A stretch of DNA of 64,000 nt from Paraburkholderia dioscoreae. GTDB taxonomy: Bacteria > Pseudomonadota > Gammaproteobacteria > Burkholderiales > Burkholderiaceae. Position 1 is the first letter of the stretch, and each line of letters opens with the position of its first letter. This document shows, piece by piece, positions 9,447 to 17,310 of the stretch. The stretch covers positions 3,100,001-3,164,000 of the forward strand of contig NZ_LR699554.1 of assembly GCF_902459535.1 (NCBI RefSeq). The letters are read 5' to 3'. The notes beneath the pieces were generated by a model. It did no database searches. It was not told the DNA's origin and was given only the letters and a program-made list of their open reading frames with translations. A program made the translations under genes and the position numbers.

Positions 9447-10472
9447 TCAGGCCAGCTTGCCGACCGATTGTTCGAGCAGATCCCACGCCTGATTGCCGAA
9501 CCTGTTCTTCCATTCGGCGTAAAAGCCCGCCTGCCGCAGCGCCGCGCGGAACGTGTCCGGCGCGGGACGGTTGATCGACAAACCCTTGCTTTGCAGATCC
9601 GCAACTGCCGCCTCGTTCAGCTTGCGCACGTCTTCACGCTGCCTGAGCGCCGACTGGTTGAACGCGTCGCTGGCAATGCCCTGCAGATCCTTGGGCAAGC
9701 GTTGCCACGCGCGCTGGTTCAGCACGAACCAGTAGCCGTCCCACATGTGATTGGTCAGCGAACAGTACTTCTGCACTTCGTAGAGCTTGGCGACCTGCAC
9801 GATCGGCAGCGGATTTTCCTGCGCATCGACAATATGCGTTTGCAGCGACGAATAGACCTCGCTGAATTGCAAACTCGTCGGCGCCGCGCCGAGTCCTTTG
9901 AACATATCGATGCTGAGCGGACTCACCGGCACGCGAATCTTCAGACCGCGCATGTTCTGCGCGCTCGTGATCGGACCGTTGCTGGTGGTGGTCTGACGAA
10001 AGCCGTTGTCCCACATTTTTTCGAACGATTCGAGGCCGGCCTTCTGCATCGCAGTGCGCACGTAGGCGCCGAGCTTGCCGTCCATGGCGCCCCACACCTG
10101 GTTGTAGTCGCTGAACGCAAAGCCCACGGCGTTGATCGCAACCGACGGCACCAGCGTCGACACCACCAGCGCCGACGGCGTGAACATCTCGATGCCGCCG
10201 CTGCGCACCTGCGCGAGCATGTCGGTGTCGCCGCCCAACTGGTTGTTCGGGAAGATCCGGATCTCCATGCGCCCTTTCGACGCCTCCTTGATCTGATTCG
10301 CGGCCTCCTGCGAGCGCACGTTCAGCGGATGCGTGAGCGGCAGGTTGTTGCCGTACTTGAACACGAACTCCGGGCCGGACGCCGCGCGCACGATCGCCGG
10401 AAAGCCCAGCGCGCCGGCTACCGGCACGGCGGCTGCCGCGCGCAGCAGGGTGCGTCTCGCGAGATTGGTCAT
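9447..10472 (-). CDS. TRAP transporter substrate-binding protein (DctP family)
   Basis: A 341-residue periplasmic receptor. The N-terminus MTNLARRTLLRAAAAVPVAG has a twin-arginine motif followed by a hydrophobic core and an AXA-type cleavage region near residue 31, suggesting Tat export. The mature domain shows DctP features (GNNLPLTHPLNVRSQEAANQI, NNQLGGDTDMLAQVRSGGIEMF, and the carboxylate-binding region around GLKIRVPVSPLSIDMFKGLGA). The ATG at 10472 follows AAGGAGACG. First gene of the operon and divergent from the LacI regulator. Ligand unknown; sugar acids or their lactones fit the downstream enzymes. Confidence 0.9.
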   Translation of the reverse strand: MTNLARRTLLRAAAAVPVAGALGFPAIVRAASGPEFVFKYGNNLPLTHPLNVRSQEAANQIKEASKGRMEIRIFPNNQLGGDTDMLAQVRSGGIEMFTPSALVVSTLVPSVAINAVGFAFSDYNQVWGAMDGKLGAYVRTAMQKAGLESFEKMWDNGFRQTTTSNGPITSAQNMRGLKIRVPVSPLSIDMFKGLGAAPTSLQFSEVYSSLQTHIVDAQENPLPIVQVAKLYEVQKYCSLTNHMWDGYWFVLNQRAWQRLPKDLQGIASDAFNQSALRQREDVRKLNEAAVADLQSKGLSINRPAPDTFRAALRQAGFYAEWKNRFGNQAWDLLEQSVGKLA

Positions 10473-10510
10473 TTGAGCGTCTCCTTGCTTATAATTGATG
10501 TAACTGTCGA

Positions 10511-10648
10511 ATCCATCAAAAACCATCATCGCCCGTTCGCCGCACCTTGCTTTCCAGTCGCCGGTGTTGAGTCGTCGCGTGATAGCTGCAAGACTAGGCG
10601 TGCGCGGTAACTACTGTCAAACCGCGAACTTGATGTTTTTTGATGGAT
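10511..10648. promoter_or_regulatory. paired 18-bp operator-like repeats between the TRAP operon and the LacI gene
   Basis: The sequence TGATGGTTTTTGATGGAT on the minus strand (10511-10528) recurs as TGATGTTTTTTGATGGAT on the plus strand (10631-10648), 17 of 18 identical and in opposite orientation. The copies are 120 bp apart centre to centre. One lies 39 bp before the TRAP receptor start, the other 22 bp before the LacI start. Placement suggests that the regulator, or a looped tetramer, controls both promoters. The motif is not the CG-centred palindrome usual for LacI proteins, so this stays a hypothesis. Confidence 0.5.
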
Positions 10649-10669
10649 TTCCTTCTGCGAAGGACTGCT

Positions 10670-11725
10670 ATGTCCGAAACGGTTCACCTCACCGCCGCTG
10701 CGCGTGCCCGCATTCCCGACATTGCGCGTGCCGCCGGTGTTTCAACCGCTACGGTGGATCGTGTGCTCAATGGCCGCGAGGGCGTGCGCGCCGTCACGGC
10801 ACAACGCGTACTGCAAGCGGCCGCGCAACTCGGTTATCTGCTTACGCCGGAGGCGCCCGTCGCGTCGGCTTCGAAGCCGATGCGCATCGCGTTCCTGCTG
10901 CCTGCCGGAACCAATCGCTACCTGCACATGCTCGGCGACTACATCGACTTCGCCCACGATCAGTGGAACGCGTTGGACATGAAGTGCCGCGTGCATTACG
11001 TCGAGAGTTTCAACCCGAAGGAACTGGCGGACCGTCTGCTGCATTACGGACAGCGTGCGGATGGCGTGGTGTTCATGGCGCTCGAACATCCCGTCGTGCG
11101 CGATGCCGTGAATGCACTGGCGGACCAGGGTGTGCCGGCTATTACGTTGATTTCGGATTTATCGAATGCGCGGCGGCTGGCTTATGTGGGTATCGACAAT
11201 CGCGCGGCAGGACGTACGGCCGCCTTGCTGCTCGGGCGCTTCATGGGCCCCCGGCCGAGCGGGAAGATCGCGATGCTCGCGGGCAGCCTCAACTATCGCG
11301 GGCATGAGGAACGCGAGATCGGATTTCTGCATCTGATCGAATCGACGTTCCCACAGGTGCGCGTGATCGGATTGCGTGAGGGACACGACGATAGCGAGCG
11401 CAACTACATGCAGACTCGCAAGCTACTGGAACAGCATCCCGATCTCGCCGGCATCTACAACAGCGGCGGCGGATCGGATGGCGTGGCGCGCGCGATTGTG
11501 GAAGCGCGCTCGGAGCAGAAGATCCTGTTTGTCGGTCACGGCTTGACGCCTGATACGCGAGCGCTGCTGATCGACGGCACGATGGACGCGTTGATCACGC
11601 AAACGCCGCAAGCCATGGTGGGAAACTGTCTGCGCATTTTCCGCAACGTGCGCGAAAAACGCGACGCATTGAGCGACGTGAAGCCGGTGCAGTTCAGCAT
11701 TGTTCTGCGCGAGAATCTGCCTTGA
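10670..11725 (+). CDS. LacI family transcriptional regulator
   Basis: A 351-residue regulator. The LacI helix-turn-helix lies at about residues 15-60 (IPDIARAAGVSTATVDRVLNGREGVRAVTAQRVLQAAAQLGY), followed by a periplasmic-binding-protein-like effector domain (GVVFMALEHPVVRDAVNALADQGVPAITLISDLS; GRTAALLLGRFMG). Chosen start ATG 10670 has GAAGGA six bases upstream; the in-frame codon at 10640 has no site. The gene diverges from the TRAP/RuBisCO-like operon, with matching 18-bp repeats between the two starts. The effector is probably the imported sugar acid or a pathway intermediate. Confidence 0.9.
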   Translation: MSETVHLTAAARARIPDIARAAGVSTATVDRVLNGREGVRAVTAQRVLQAAAQLGYLLTPEAPVASASKPMRIAFLLPAGTNRYLHMLGDYIDFAHDQWNALDMKCRVHYVESFNPKELADRLLHYGQRADGVVFMALEHPVVRDAVNALADQGVPAITLISDLSNARRLAYVGIDNRAAGRTAALLLGRFMGPRPSGKIAMLAGSLNYRGHEEREIGFLHLIESTFPQVRVIGLREGHDDSERNYMQTRKLLEQHPDLAGIYNSGGGSDGVARAIVEARSEQKILFVGHGLTPDTRALLIDGTMDALITQTPQAMVGNCLRIFRNVREKRDALSDVKPVQFSIVLRENLP

Positions 11726-11826
11726 AATTGGCGTGACGGCGGTGGATGTCCGGACACGGCACGTCAGGCACGCGGGATGCTCAATCACCTTCGTATTCAA
11801 ACTTCGATACGAAAGGAGATCACACC

Positions 11827-11901
11827 ATGCCTTATCTTCTCGGCTGGCTGCTTGGCGTTCCGTTGATCGTACTGGTTATCCTGTACCTCATCTTCCATTA
11901 A
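11827..11901 (+). CDS. 24-residue predicted membrane peptide
   Basis: An ATG at 11827 opens a 24-codon frame ending TAA at 11901. The product begins MPYLLGWLLGVPLIVLVILY and is almost entirely one hydrophobic helix. A strong GAAAGGAG Shine-Dalgarno lies 7-14 bases upstream and a hairpin follows downstream, which argues for real translation. No function is known to me. Its pattern, a leucine/valine helix with an LLGVP turn, resembles other single-helix small inner-membrane proteins. It sits about 100 bp after the LacI gene. Confidence 0.6.
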   Translation: MPYLLGWLLGVPLIVLVILYLIFH

Positions 11902-11961
11902 TCGTTGGCGACTTGACCCGTTACGCAGTTGAACTGAGCTTCGTTCAACTGCTATACGAAC

Positions 11962-11990
11962 GGCGACGCCGGTGTCCTGGCGTCGCCTTT
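11962..11990 (+). terminator. hairpin terminator after the small membrane peptide
   Basis: The GGCGACGCC arm at 11962-11970 pairs perfectly with 11979-11987 around an 8-nt loop, followed by TTT. A second perfect 10-bp inverted repeat (GCAGTTGAAC at 11925-11934 with 11943-11952) lies just before it. Together they probably end transcription of the LacI/small-peptide unit. Confidence 0.55.
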
Positions 11991-12147
11991 CGCGCGTCCG
12001 CGCGATGCTCGCATGTCGACGCGCCGGCGCAGATATCTTTCCGCTTGCACTGCAAAGAATGGCGCGTAAAACTAAGCTTCGCTAGTCCGCGCAAAATGCC
12101 ATATCTGCATACGTATGCGCGGAATGCGTACGAGCAAGGAGGGACCG

Positions 12148-12519
12148 ATGGCAAGCAACGAGTACACGCTGTCACACCAGGACGTGGTGAAGGCCATCGT
12201 TATTCATCAGGGTATTCACGAGGGGTTCTGGACGCTGAACATCAATTTCGATGTCGCGGCCGGCCACGGTGCGCAAGTGCCCGACCCGTGCCTCGAGGTG
12301 ACGATCAGAGGCATCGGCATCATGCGCGCGTCGCCTGTCGATCCGTTCGCGATCGACGCCGCGCTCGTCAATCCGCCGGCTCCCCAGCGTATCGAGGGAA
12401 CCGTGCAGATCGCCGCGGGCGTCAACGGTACGCACGAGCGCGGCATGCAATTCTGCCGCGACGTCTATCGCAATGTCGCGGTACAGAGCGCGGTTAAAGC
12501 GCCCAGCAAACCGAGTTGA
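12148..12519 (+). CDS. conserved hypothetical protein
   Basis: A 123-residue soluble protein starting MASNEYTLSHQDVVKAIVIHQ. It has a strong AAGGAGG Shine-Dalgarno seven bases before the ATG at 12148, which fixes the start. No signal peptide or transmembrane segment is visible. The middle alternates beta-like stretches (WTLNINFDVAAGHGAQ, LEVTIRGIGIMRASP) and the C-terminus is short and polar. I do not recognise a family. It is flanked by a terminator upstream and about 500 bp of non-coding DNA downstream, so it is probably monocistronic. Confidence 0.65.
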   Translation: MASNEYTLSHQDVVKAIVIHQGIHEGFWTLNINFDVAAGHGAQVPDPCLEVTIRGIGIMRASPVDPFAIDAALVNPPAPQRIEGTVQIAAGVNGTHERGMQFCRDVYRNVAVQSAVKAPSKPS

Positions 12520-12779
12520 CCTGGCGGGAACGCGCCGCTTCTTTTCGAGCGACGCATCGCGACGGCTGTGCTGTGTGGATGACGCCTTCAGCGCGCCCAT
12601 GCTGATCCGTAAACTACCATCAGGCGATCCATGGCACTGCCGCTTAGGCCGTTGTAAAACGGTGCGAAGGCAGCGGGAGAAATTGCCGTCGGACGCCATA
12701 TTCAACGCGAACACGAGTGCAGACACCTTCGATCAGGAACATGCGTTCATGCCCGGCGAGCGCGCCTTCCGGCGCTGGT

Positions 12780-12907
12780 GACACCGGAATTCGCCCGCGG
12801 GCCGCCTTCCTGTGAAGGCAGCGAGACACCGAGTGGCAGCTTATGGCCGCATAAGGCCGCGGACGCAAGGCCCGCAACCCGGACGGTTGTCCCGGGCATG
12901 AATGCAC
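12780..12907. repeat. structured intergenic element, possibly a dispersed repeat or RNA
   Basis: Within a 508-bp gene-free stretch (12520-13027) lie three consecutive perfect hairpins. GCCTTC/GAAGGC (12804-12819) has a CTGT loop. CTTATG/CATAAG (12840-12855) has a GCCG loop. GCCCG..CGGGC around 12871-12896 encloses a nested CAACC/GGTTG stem. The minus strand also keeps an 87-codon open frame without a convincing start. The rest of the stretch shows nothing clear apart from the promoter zone of the Lrp gene. A regulatory RNA or a multi-copy Paraburkholderia repeat are both possible. Confidence 0.35.
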
Positions 12908-13027
12908 CTTGAAAATATACCCGGAGGTAAGCTGGATAGGCTTCTTAAAGCAGTGGACCGTATGTGCGATGCAGGGATGATCTTCCGTTAGAATGCATTT
13001 CTACAGAACAAGCTTCCGGAATCGCCC

Positions 13028-13501
13028 ATGACCACCCGAAACCGCCCCATCGACAACCAGGATCGCAAGATCCTGCGCGAGTTGCAGAAAAACGCGCGTC
13101 TGAGCAATGCCGAACTGGCGGAGCTGGTCGGCATGTCGACCACCGCCTGCTGGAACCGCACGCGTCAATTGGAAACCGACGGATACATTCGCGGCTACGT
13201 CGCGCTACTCGATCAGCAGAAGCTCGGCTTCGCTGACGTCGTACTGCTCGAGGTAACGCTCGACCGTCACGACGACGACGCCCTCGCCCGCTTCGGTGCC
13301 GAGTTGGCCACGCTCACGGAAGTGCTCGAGGCCTATCTCGTGTCAGGCGACTACGACTATCTGGTGAAGGTTGCAGTGGACGGCACGGCGGGCTACGAGC
13401 GCTTTCTGCGCGAGAAGCTCTACAAGATCGCCGGCATCCGTCATAGCCGCTCGATGTTCGCGCTGCGCTGCATGAAAAGCATCCCGTCCGTGCAGGTGTA
13501 A
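13028..13501 (+). CDS. Lrp/AsnC family transcriptional regulator
   Basis: A 157-residue feast/famine regulator. The N-terminal helix-turn-helix (IDNQDRKILRELQKNARLSNAELAELVGMSTTACWNRTRQLE) covers about residues 8-52. The C-terminal RAM effector domain covers about 65-150 (VTLDRHDDDALARFGAEL, SGDYDYLVKVAVDGTAGYERFLREKL). It converges on the MFS gene at 13532 with a 30-bp gap, so the partner it controls is not obvious from orientation. Amino acids are the usual ligands of the family. Confidence 0.9.
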   Translation: MTTRNRPIDNQDRKILRELQKNARLSNAELAELVGMSTTACWNRTRQLETDGYIRGYVALLDQQKLGFADVVLLEVTLDRHDDDALARFGAELATLTEVLEAYLVSGDYDYLVKVAVDGTAGYERFLREKLYKIAGIRHSRSMFALRCMKSIPSVQV

Positions 13502-13531
13502 GACGCGACGCGTGCGTGCGCGCACTCATTT

Positions 13532-14758
13532 TCAGCGCAGCGGCTTCTGACACGCCGCCAGCACCGCGCCCGCCGCGAGCAATAGCGCGGAATACACGAG
13601 CCCGCGCGCGAGGCCCGCGCCGTCCGAGACCCAGCCGATCACCATCGGCCCGACGATCTGCCCGAACGCGAACACGATCGTGAACGCGCTGATGCCCTTG
13701 GCCCAGTGACTCGCGGGCAGATTGTGGCGCACGAAAGCCGTGGTCGACGCCACGGCGGAAAGGAAGGTCGCGCCGAACAGCAGACCCGACGCGAACGCGA
13801 CCCACGGCTGCGTGAACAGCGCGGGCAGCAGCGTCGCGATTGCAAGCAAAGTGTTGAGCACCGCGAGCGCTTGGCCGCCGCGCATGCGGTCGAGCAAACT
13901 CGACCACACACGCGCCGAGACCACGGTCGCCACGCCGAGCAGCAGATAGAAGCCCGTGACGACAACCGCGCTCATGCCTGCATTGCGCAGCAGCGCCACG
14001 ATAAACGTCATGTAGCCGATATAGCCGACGCCGAACAATCCGTAACCCGCCAGCGCCGGACTGAAGCGCGGCCAACGGGATGCTTCGGTGGCAGAGTATG
14101 AATGTCCAGCCGACGCACCGGTCGCGTGCACGCTTTCGATTTTTCGCGCGGCGCCGATAGCCACCGTGGAGAACACCGCACACGCAAGCGCGAGCGCGAA
14201 CCACGCGAACTGCCAGCCGTGCGCGACGTTGAAAATGGTCAGCGGCACCAGCACCGACGACGCCACGATGCCCCAGCCCGTGCCACCGTAATACAGGCCG
14301 AGGACGAGCCCTGCGTCGCGCGGCCTCGCCGACGCAAGCCGCGCCGCCAGCACGCCGCCGCTGATGAAAATCGCCGCACTGCTTACGCCGGTGACCACGC
14401 GCAACCCGAGCAGCGAGTGAGTGTCTGCAAACAGGCCGCTGCCGGCCATGAGGAGCGCGGTTGCCACGCAGCCGCCGCCGAACAGCGTGCCGGCCGACCA
14501 GCGGTGCGCAAGGCGCGGAAAAGCCAGCGCGCCGAGCAGATAACCCAGCGCGTTGGCAGTGTTCATCGCGCCGGCTTGAGCGAAGCTCCAGCCGAGGTCG
14601 AGTTTCATCGACGGCAACAGTAGTGCGTACGCGAAACGGGCCAGCCCGAGCGCGATCGCGCTTCCCAGCGACAGGGCCGCGGCGAGCGTCAGCGTGGGGA
14701 GGCGTCGCGCCGCTTCGGTGGGCCTGGAGGTCGATGCGTCGAGTGTTTTTATCGGCAT
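13532..14758 (-). CDS. YbfB/YjiJ family MFS transporter
   Basis: A 408-residue, 12-helix membrane protein with the family hallmark GLARFAYALLLPSMKLDLGW near residues 37-56 and a central loop rich in polar residues (around 200-225). It matches in length and organisation the homologue at 1693-2919, so the two are paralogues. I start it at the ATG at 14758 (MPIKTLDAS); the frame continues 50 codons further upstream, but that extension is arginine/proline-rich and unlike the family. No clear Shine-Dalgarno supports either start. Substrate unknown. It converges with the Lrp gene. Confidence 0.8.
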   Translation of the reverse strand: MPIKTLDASTSRPTEAARRLPTLTLAAALSLGSAIALGLARFAYALLLPSMKLDLGWSFAQAGAMNTANALGYLLGALAFPRLAHRWSAGTLFGGGCVATALLMAGSGLFADTHSLLGLRVVTGVSSAAIFISGGVLAARLASARPRDAGLVLGLYYGGTGWGIVASSVLVPLTIFNVAHGWQFAWFALALACAVFSTVAIGAARKIESVHATGASAGHSYSATEASRWPRFSPALAGYGLFGVGYIGYMTFIVALLRNAGMSAVVVTGFYLLLGVATVVSARVWSSLLDRMRGGQALAVLNTLLAIATLLPALFTQPWVAFASGLLFGATFLSAVASTTAFVRHNLPASHWAKGISAFTIVFAFGQIVGPMVIGWVSDGAGLARGLVYSALLLAAGAVLAACQKPLR

Positions 14759-14946
14759 TTCGCTAGCGGAAGTGGGCAAGGAGGCTGCAAGCCGCTTGTG
14801 CCGGCAAGGCTGAAGCCGGCACTTCGCCATCATATCCGGGGACGCCGGCCGGGGTTGACCGTTAGTTGCGTTAATAATTCGACCGTTCACTACTCGGTCT
14901 ACCTGCATTTCGCGCCTGGTGTCGGGTGCAAATCCACCGCGCGCCC

Positions 14947-14977
14947 CTTCTAAATGCGAATGATTTGCATTTAGAAG
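14947..14977. promoter_or_regulatory. candidate Fur box / inverted repeat
   Basis: A perfect 11-bp inverted repeat (CTTCTAAATGC at 14947-14957 with 14967-14977, 9-bp spacer) contains AAATGCGAATGATTTGCATTT at 14952-14972. The AATGCGAATGATT core closely resembles Fur boxes in front of Burkholderiales siderophore and iron-uptake genes. It lies 190 bp before the gene at 15167 and in the 408-bp gap with the divergent MFS gene. The downstream phosphopantetheinyl-transferase-related genes make iron regulation plausible, since such enzymes prime siderophore synthetases. Not proven. Confidence 0.5.
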
Positions 14978-15166
14978 AAATTTAGCTCATCATGCGGCTC
15001 ATCCGGTTCAAGGTGGCGCAAGCGCCTGATGCCGGCCCGACACAAGCACCTGACGCAGACTCTGCGTCATCGCCCATTCGTCGCACGACATGCGCTGGCC
15101 TGCGACGCGGCATCCGTGCCATCCGGCCGGCGCGATTCATTGGACCGTGTCCACCCAGGAGCATCG

Positions 15167-15646
15167 ATGAACTTTCGCTCTCAACACGCCGGCCGCGCGG
15201 AACTGATCGACGATCATCCGACCGATACCGCCGACGCCCCCGATCGCACCGTCCTGAGTGCGGTTCGCACGTGGCTGCGGCCCGCCTGCGAAACGGCGAG
15301 CGGCGCCGTGCACTGGCGCGACATTCTCAGCGGCGTCGGCTTGCGCCAGGACGGCATCGAACACTTCGATCTGCTGATGCGTTCGCTAATGCACGTGTCG
15401 TATCGTCCGCTCGACATGCGCTGCCGCTGCGCCAGCGATCTCGGCAAGGACGAAGCGGTGATTCTGCAAACCATCGCGCTGCTGCAAAAAACTCACAGCG
15501 GCGCCGCGTTGCGCATGTTGAACGAATGGCTGCCTGCGCCCGCGGTAAGTGGCGTTCTGAAGCTGATTCGCTGGTTCGCCATCGATCTGCTCGACGCCGG
15601 TGTGGAACTCGACGTGCAAGCACGGCGCGTCACGTACATGCATTGA
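15167..15646 (+). CDS. hypothetical protein
   Basis: A 159-residue mostly helical soluble protein (WLRPACETASGAVHWRDILSGVGLRQDG; SVLMHVSY-type helices; ending VELDVQARRVTYMH). The start ATG 15167 has AGGAGC upstream; an in-frame upstream start at 15029 would add a cysteine/arginine-rich segment with no site. No domain recognised. It lies 13 bp upstream of the phosphopantetheinyl-transferase-like gene and downstream of a Fur-box-like element, suggesting a two-gene iron-responsive operon. Function unknown. Confidence 0.6.
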   Translation: MNFRSQHAGRAELIDDHPTDTADAPDRTVLSAVRTWLRPACETASGAVHWRDILSGVGLRQDGIEHFDLLMRSLMHVSYRPLDMRCRCASDLGKDEAVILQTIALLQKTHSGAALRMLNEWLPAPAVSGVLKLIRWFAIDLLDAGVELDVQARRVTYMH

Positions 15647-15659
15647 GGAATGCCTGCCT

Positions 15660-16511
15660 ATGCCAATGGAATCCGACCAGGTTTGTCTGGCGACTTCGCG
15701 CGTACGAATGCGTGACAGCGGCGAGCCACATGGCGTTGAAGACGGCGTTGAACGTACCGCCAGCGGGCATGCCGTGCATCCCGCTCCGATCGAACACGCT
15801 ACTGGCACGATAGCGGCACCAGCATTCCGGTGCCATCCGCTGTCACGCACCCATCCGTACAACGTCGGCGCGCCGCGCACAGGCGAGTTGCATCTTTGGC
15901 GATTCCGCTGCGAATGGTTGCCCGTTCCCGTGCAGGAAGGCGATAGCTGGCTCTCGAAGACCGAGCGCGAGCGCGCACGCTTGCATCCCAACGCCGCATT
16001 GCGCAAACGCTTTATCAGCGCGCGCGTGGTGGTGCGCTGGATCGTCGGGAACCTGTTCGACTGCGAGCCGCACGCCGTCGATCTGCAAGACGACGGCAGC
16101 GAGAAACTGCGTGCGCGTCATCCTCGCGACGGTCGCGGCATCGCGATCGATATCGCGTATGGCGGCATCTGGATCGTGATCGGCGTTGCATCGGCAACGC
16201 TTGGATTGAGTGTCGTCGTGCCCTCTCCCGGCACGGCGCCTGACGAAACGCCGGAAGCGTCGCGCCGGCGCGCTCGCTATGGCAGTCTTTGCAACGCGTT
16301 GCGTTACGCGCCCGTCGATATCGATATCGATCTGCTGTTCAGCCCCATTGCAACCGGTACCTTCGATCTCGCGGAATATGGCCGCTGGCATGTGCTCGAC
16401 GTGCCGATGGCCGGCAAGATTCGCGCGGCGGTCGCGCTTGCGCAACCGCTCACTCAAGTGCACACGTTTGGCTGGCCGAAGGCTTTGGCATTTGGAGAGG
16501 CAAACGCATAA
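15660..16511 (+). CDS. degenerate 4'-phosphopantetheinyl transferase-like protein
   Basis: A 283-residue protein. Residues about 74-155 look like the N-terminal half of an Sfp-type transferase (GELHLWRFRCEWLP, LSKTERERARLHPNAALRKRFISARVVVRWIVG). The second half no longer carries the catalytic motifs. Where active enzymes have an SHSG strand and GVDIE, this one has AYGGIWIVIGVA and LGLSVVV, and the WxxKEAxxK helix is absent. The Mg ligands are therefore missing and enzymatic activity is doubtful. Residues 1-70 are an unrelated extension. It converges on an intact transferase gene 15 bp away. It may be a pseudoenzyme or a decaying paralogue. Confidence 0.55.
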   Translation: MPMESDQVCLATSRVRMRDSGEPHGVEDGVERTASGHAVHPAPIEHATGTIAAPAFRCHPLSRTHPYNVGAPRTGELHLWRFRCEWLPVPVQEGDSWLSKTERERARLHPNAALRKRFISARVVVRWIVGNLFDCEPHAVDLQDDGSEKLRARHPRDGRGIAIDIAYGGIWIVIGVASATLGLSVVVPSPGTAPDETPEASRRRARYGSLCNALRYAPVDIDIDLLFSPIATGTFDLAEYGRWHVLDVPMAGKIRAAVALAQPLTQVHTFGWPKALAFGEANA

Positions 16512-16526
16512 TGCGCCACGCGGCCG

Positions 16527-17225
16527 CTATCGTCCGAACGCGGCGGCCGACCATGCCAGGCACGCGGCATAAGCGCGCGGCGCCGCAAGCCAGTGCGCGC
16601 CGATTTCACGCATGTCGTCGGGAATCTGATTGCGCAGCGTCACGCGCATGCTGTCACGCGGCAGCACTGTCAGACGCTGCAATCCACGTGAGATGCCTGC
16701 GCCCGTTGTTTTGACGAGCGCTTCCTTGGCGACCCACGCGTCGTAAAACGCTGCGGTCTGCTGACCCGCTTCGAGACCTTCGATCCACGCGGCCTCTTGC
16801 GGATCGAGCGTCAAACCCGCAATCGAATGCCAATCGAATTTGTCGCTGTGCTGCTCGATATCCACACCAACGCGCCGCACCGCCGAGATTGCAATCAGCC
16901 CATGTGCGCCCGCATGCGAGACGTTGAAATCGAAGCGATCCGAATCCGCGAGATGGGGACGGTGGTTGGCATCGAGCGCAAAACGCACGGCATGTGCTGC
17001 GATACCGAGTCGCCGCGCGAGTTGTTCACGCAACGTCGCACGCACGGCGGCGAAACGCAACGCGTCTTCATGGCGGCGAAAGTCGCGGGCTCGCGTGCGT
17101 TCGTCGTCGCCAAGGGACGCGAAAGCCGGGGCGTCCAGCGGCATAGTGAAGTCGATATCGATCCGCCACAACGCAATGTCTGACGGGCCGTCGTGCGGCA
17201 GCGGAACAGGGTCGATGGAATGCAT
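16527..17225 (-). CDS. 4'-phosphopantetheinyl transferase superfamily protein (Sfp type)
   Basis: A 232-residue enzyme transferring the phosphopantetheine arm from CoA to carrier-protein serines. All core motifs are present: FNVSHAGAHGLIAIS, GVDIEQH (Mg-binding Asp and Glu) and WVAKEALVKTTGAGI. The length fits the Sfp family. It would activate a polyketide, peptide or siderophore synthetase carrier protein encoded elsewhere; none is in this window. It converges on the degenerate homologue, so the pair is arranged tail to tail. Confidence 0.85.
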   Translation of the reverse strand: MHSIDPVPLPHDGPSDIALWRIDIDFTMPLDAPAFASLGDDERTRARDFRRHEDALRFAAVRATLREQLARRLGIAAHAVRFALDANHRPHLADSDRFDFNVSHAGAHGLIAISAVRRVGVDIEQHSDKFDWHSIAGLTLDPQEAAWIEGLEAGQQTAAFYDAWVAKEALVKTTGAGISRGLQRLTVLPRDSMRVTLRNQIPDDMREIGAHWLAAPRAYAACLAWSAAAFGR

Positions 17226-17310
17226 CGCAAAGGTTCGGACGGTCTATGGGCGGTCGCAACAGAATAGTCACGACTCTACCCGATAATCCCGTCCGCACCG
17301 GCACGCGGCT

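Noticed and set aside
12804..12896. A c-di-GMP-I riboswitch in the gap before the Lrp gene
   Set aside because: Only a GGACGCAAGGCC-like stretch matches. The upstream GGCAAACC and downstream GGUAG..GGGUUACC conserved parts are absent, so I list it only as an unassigned structured element.
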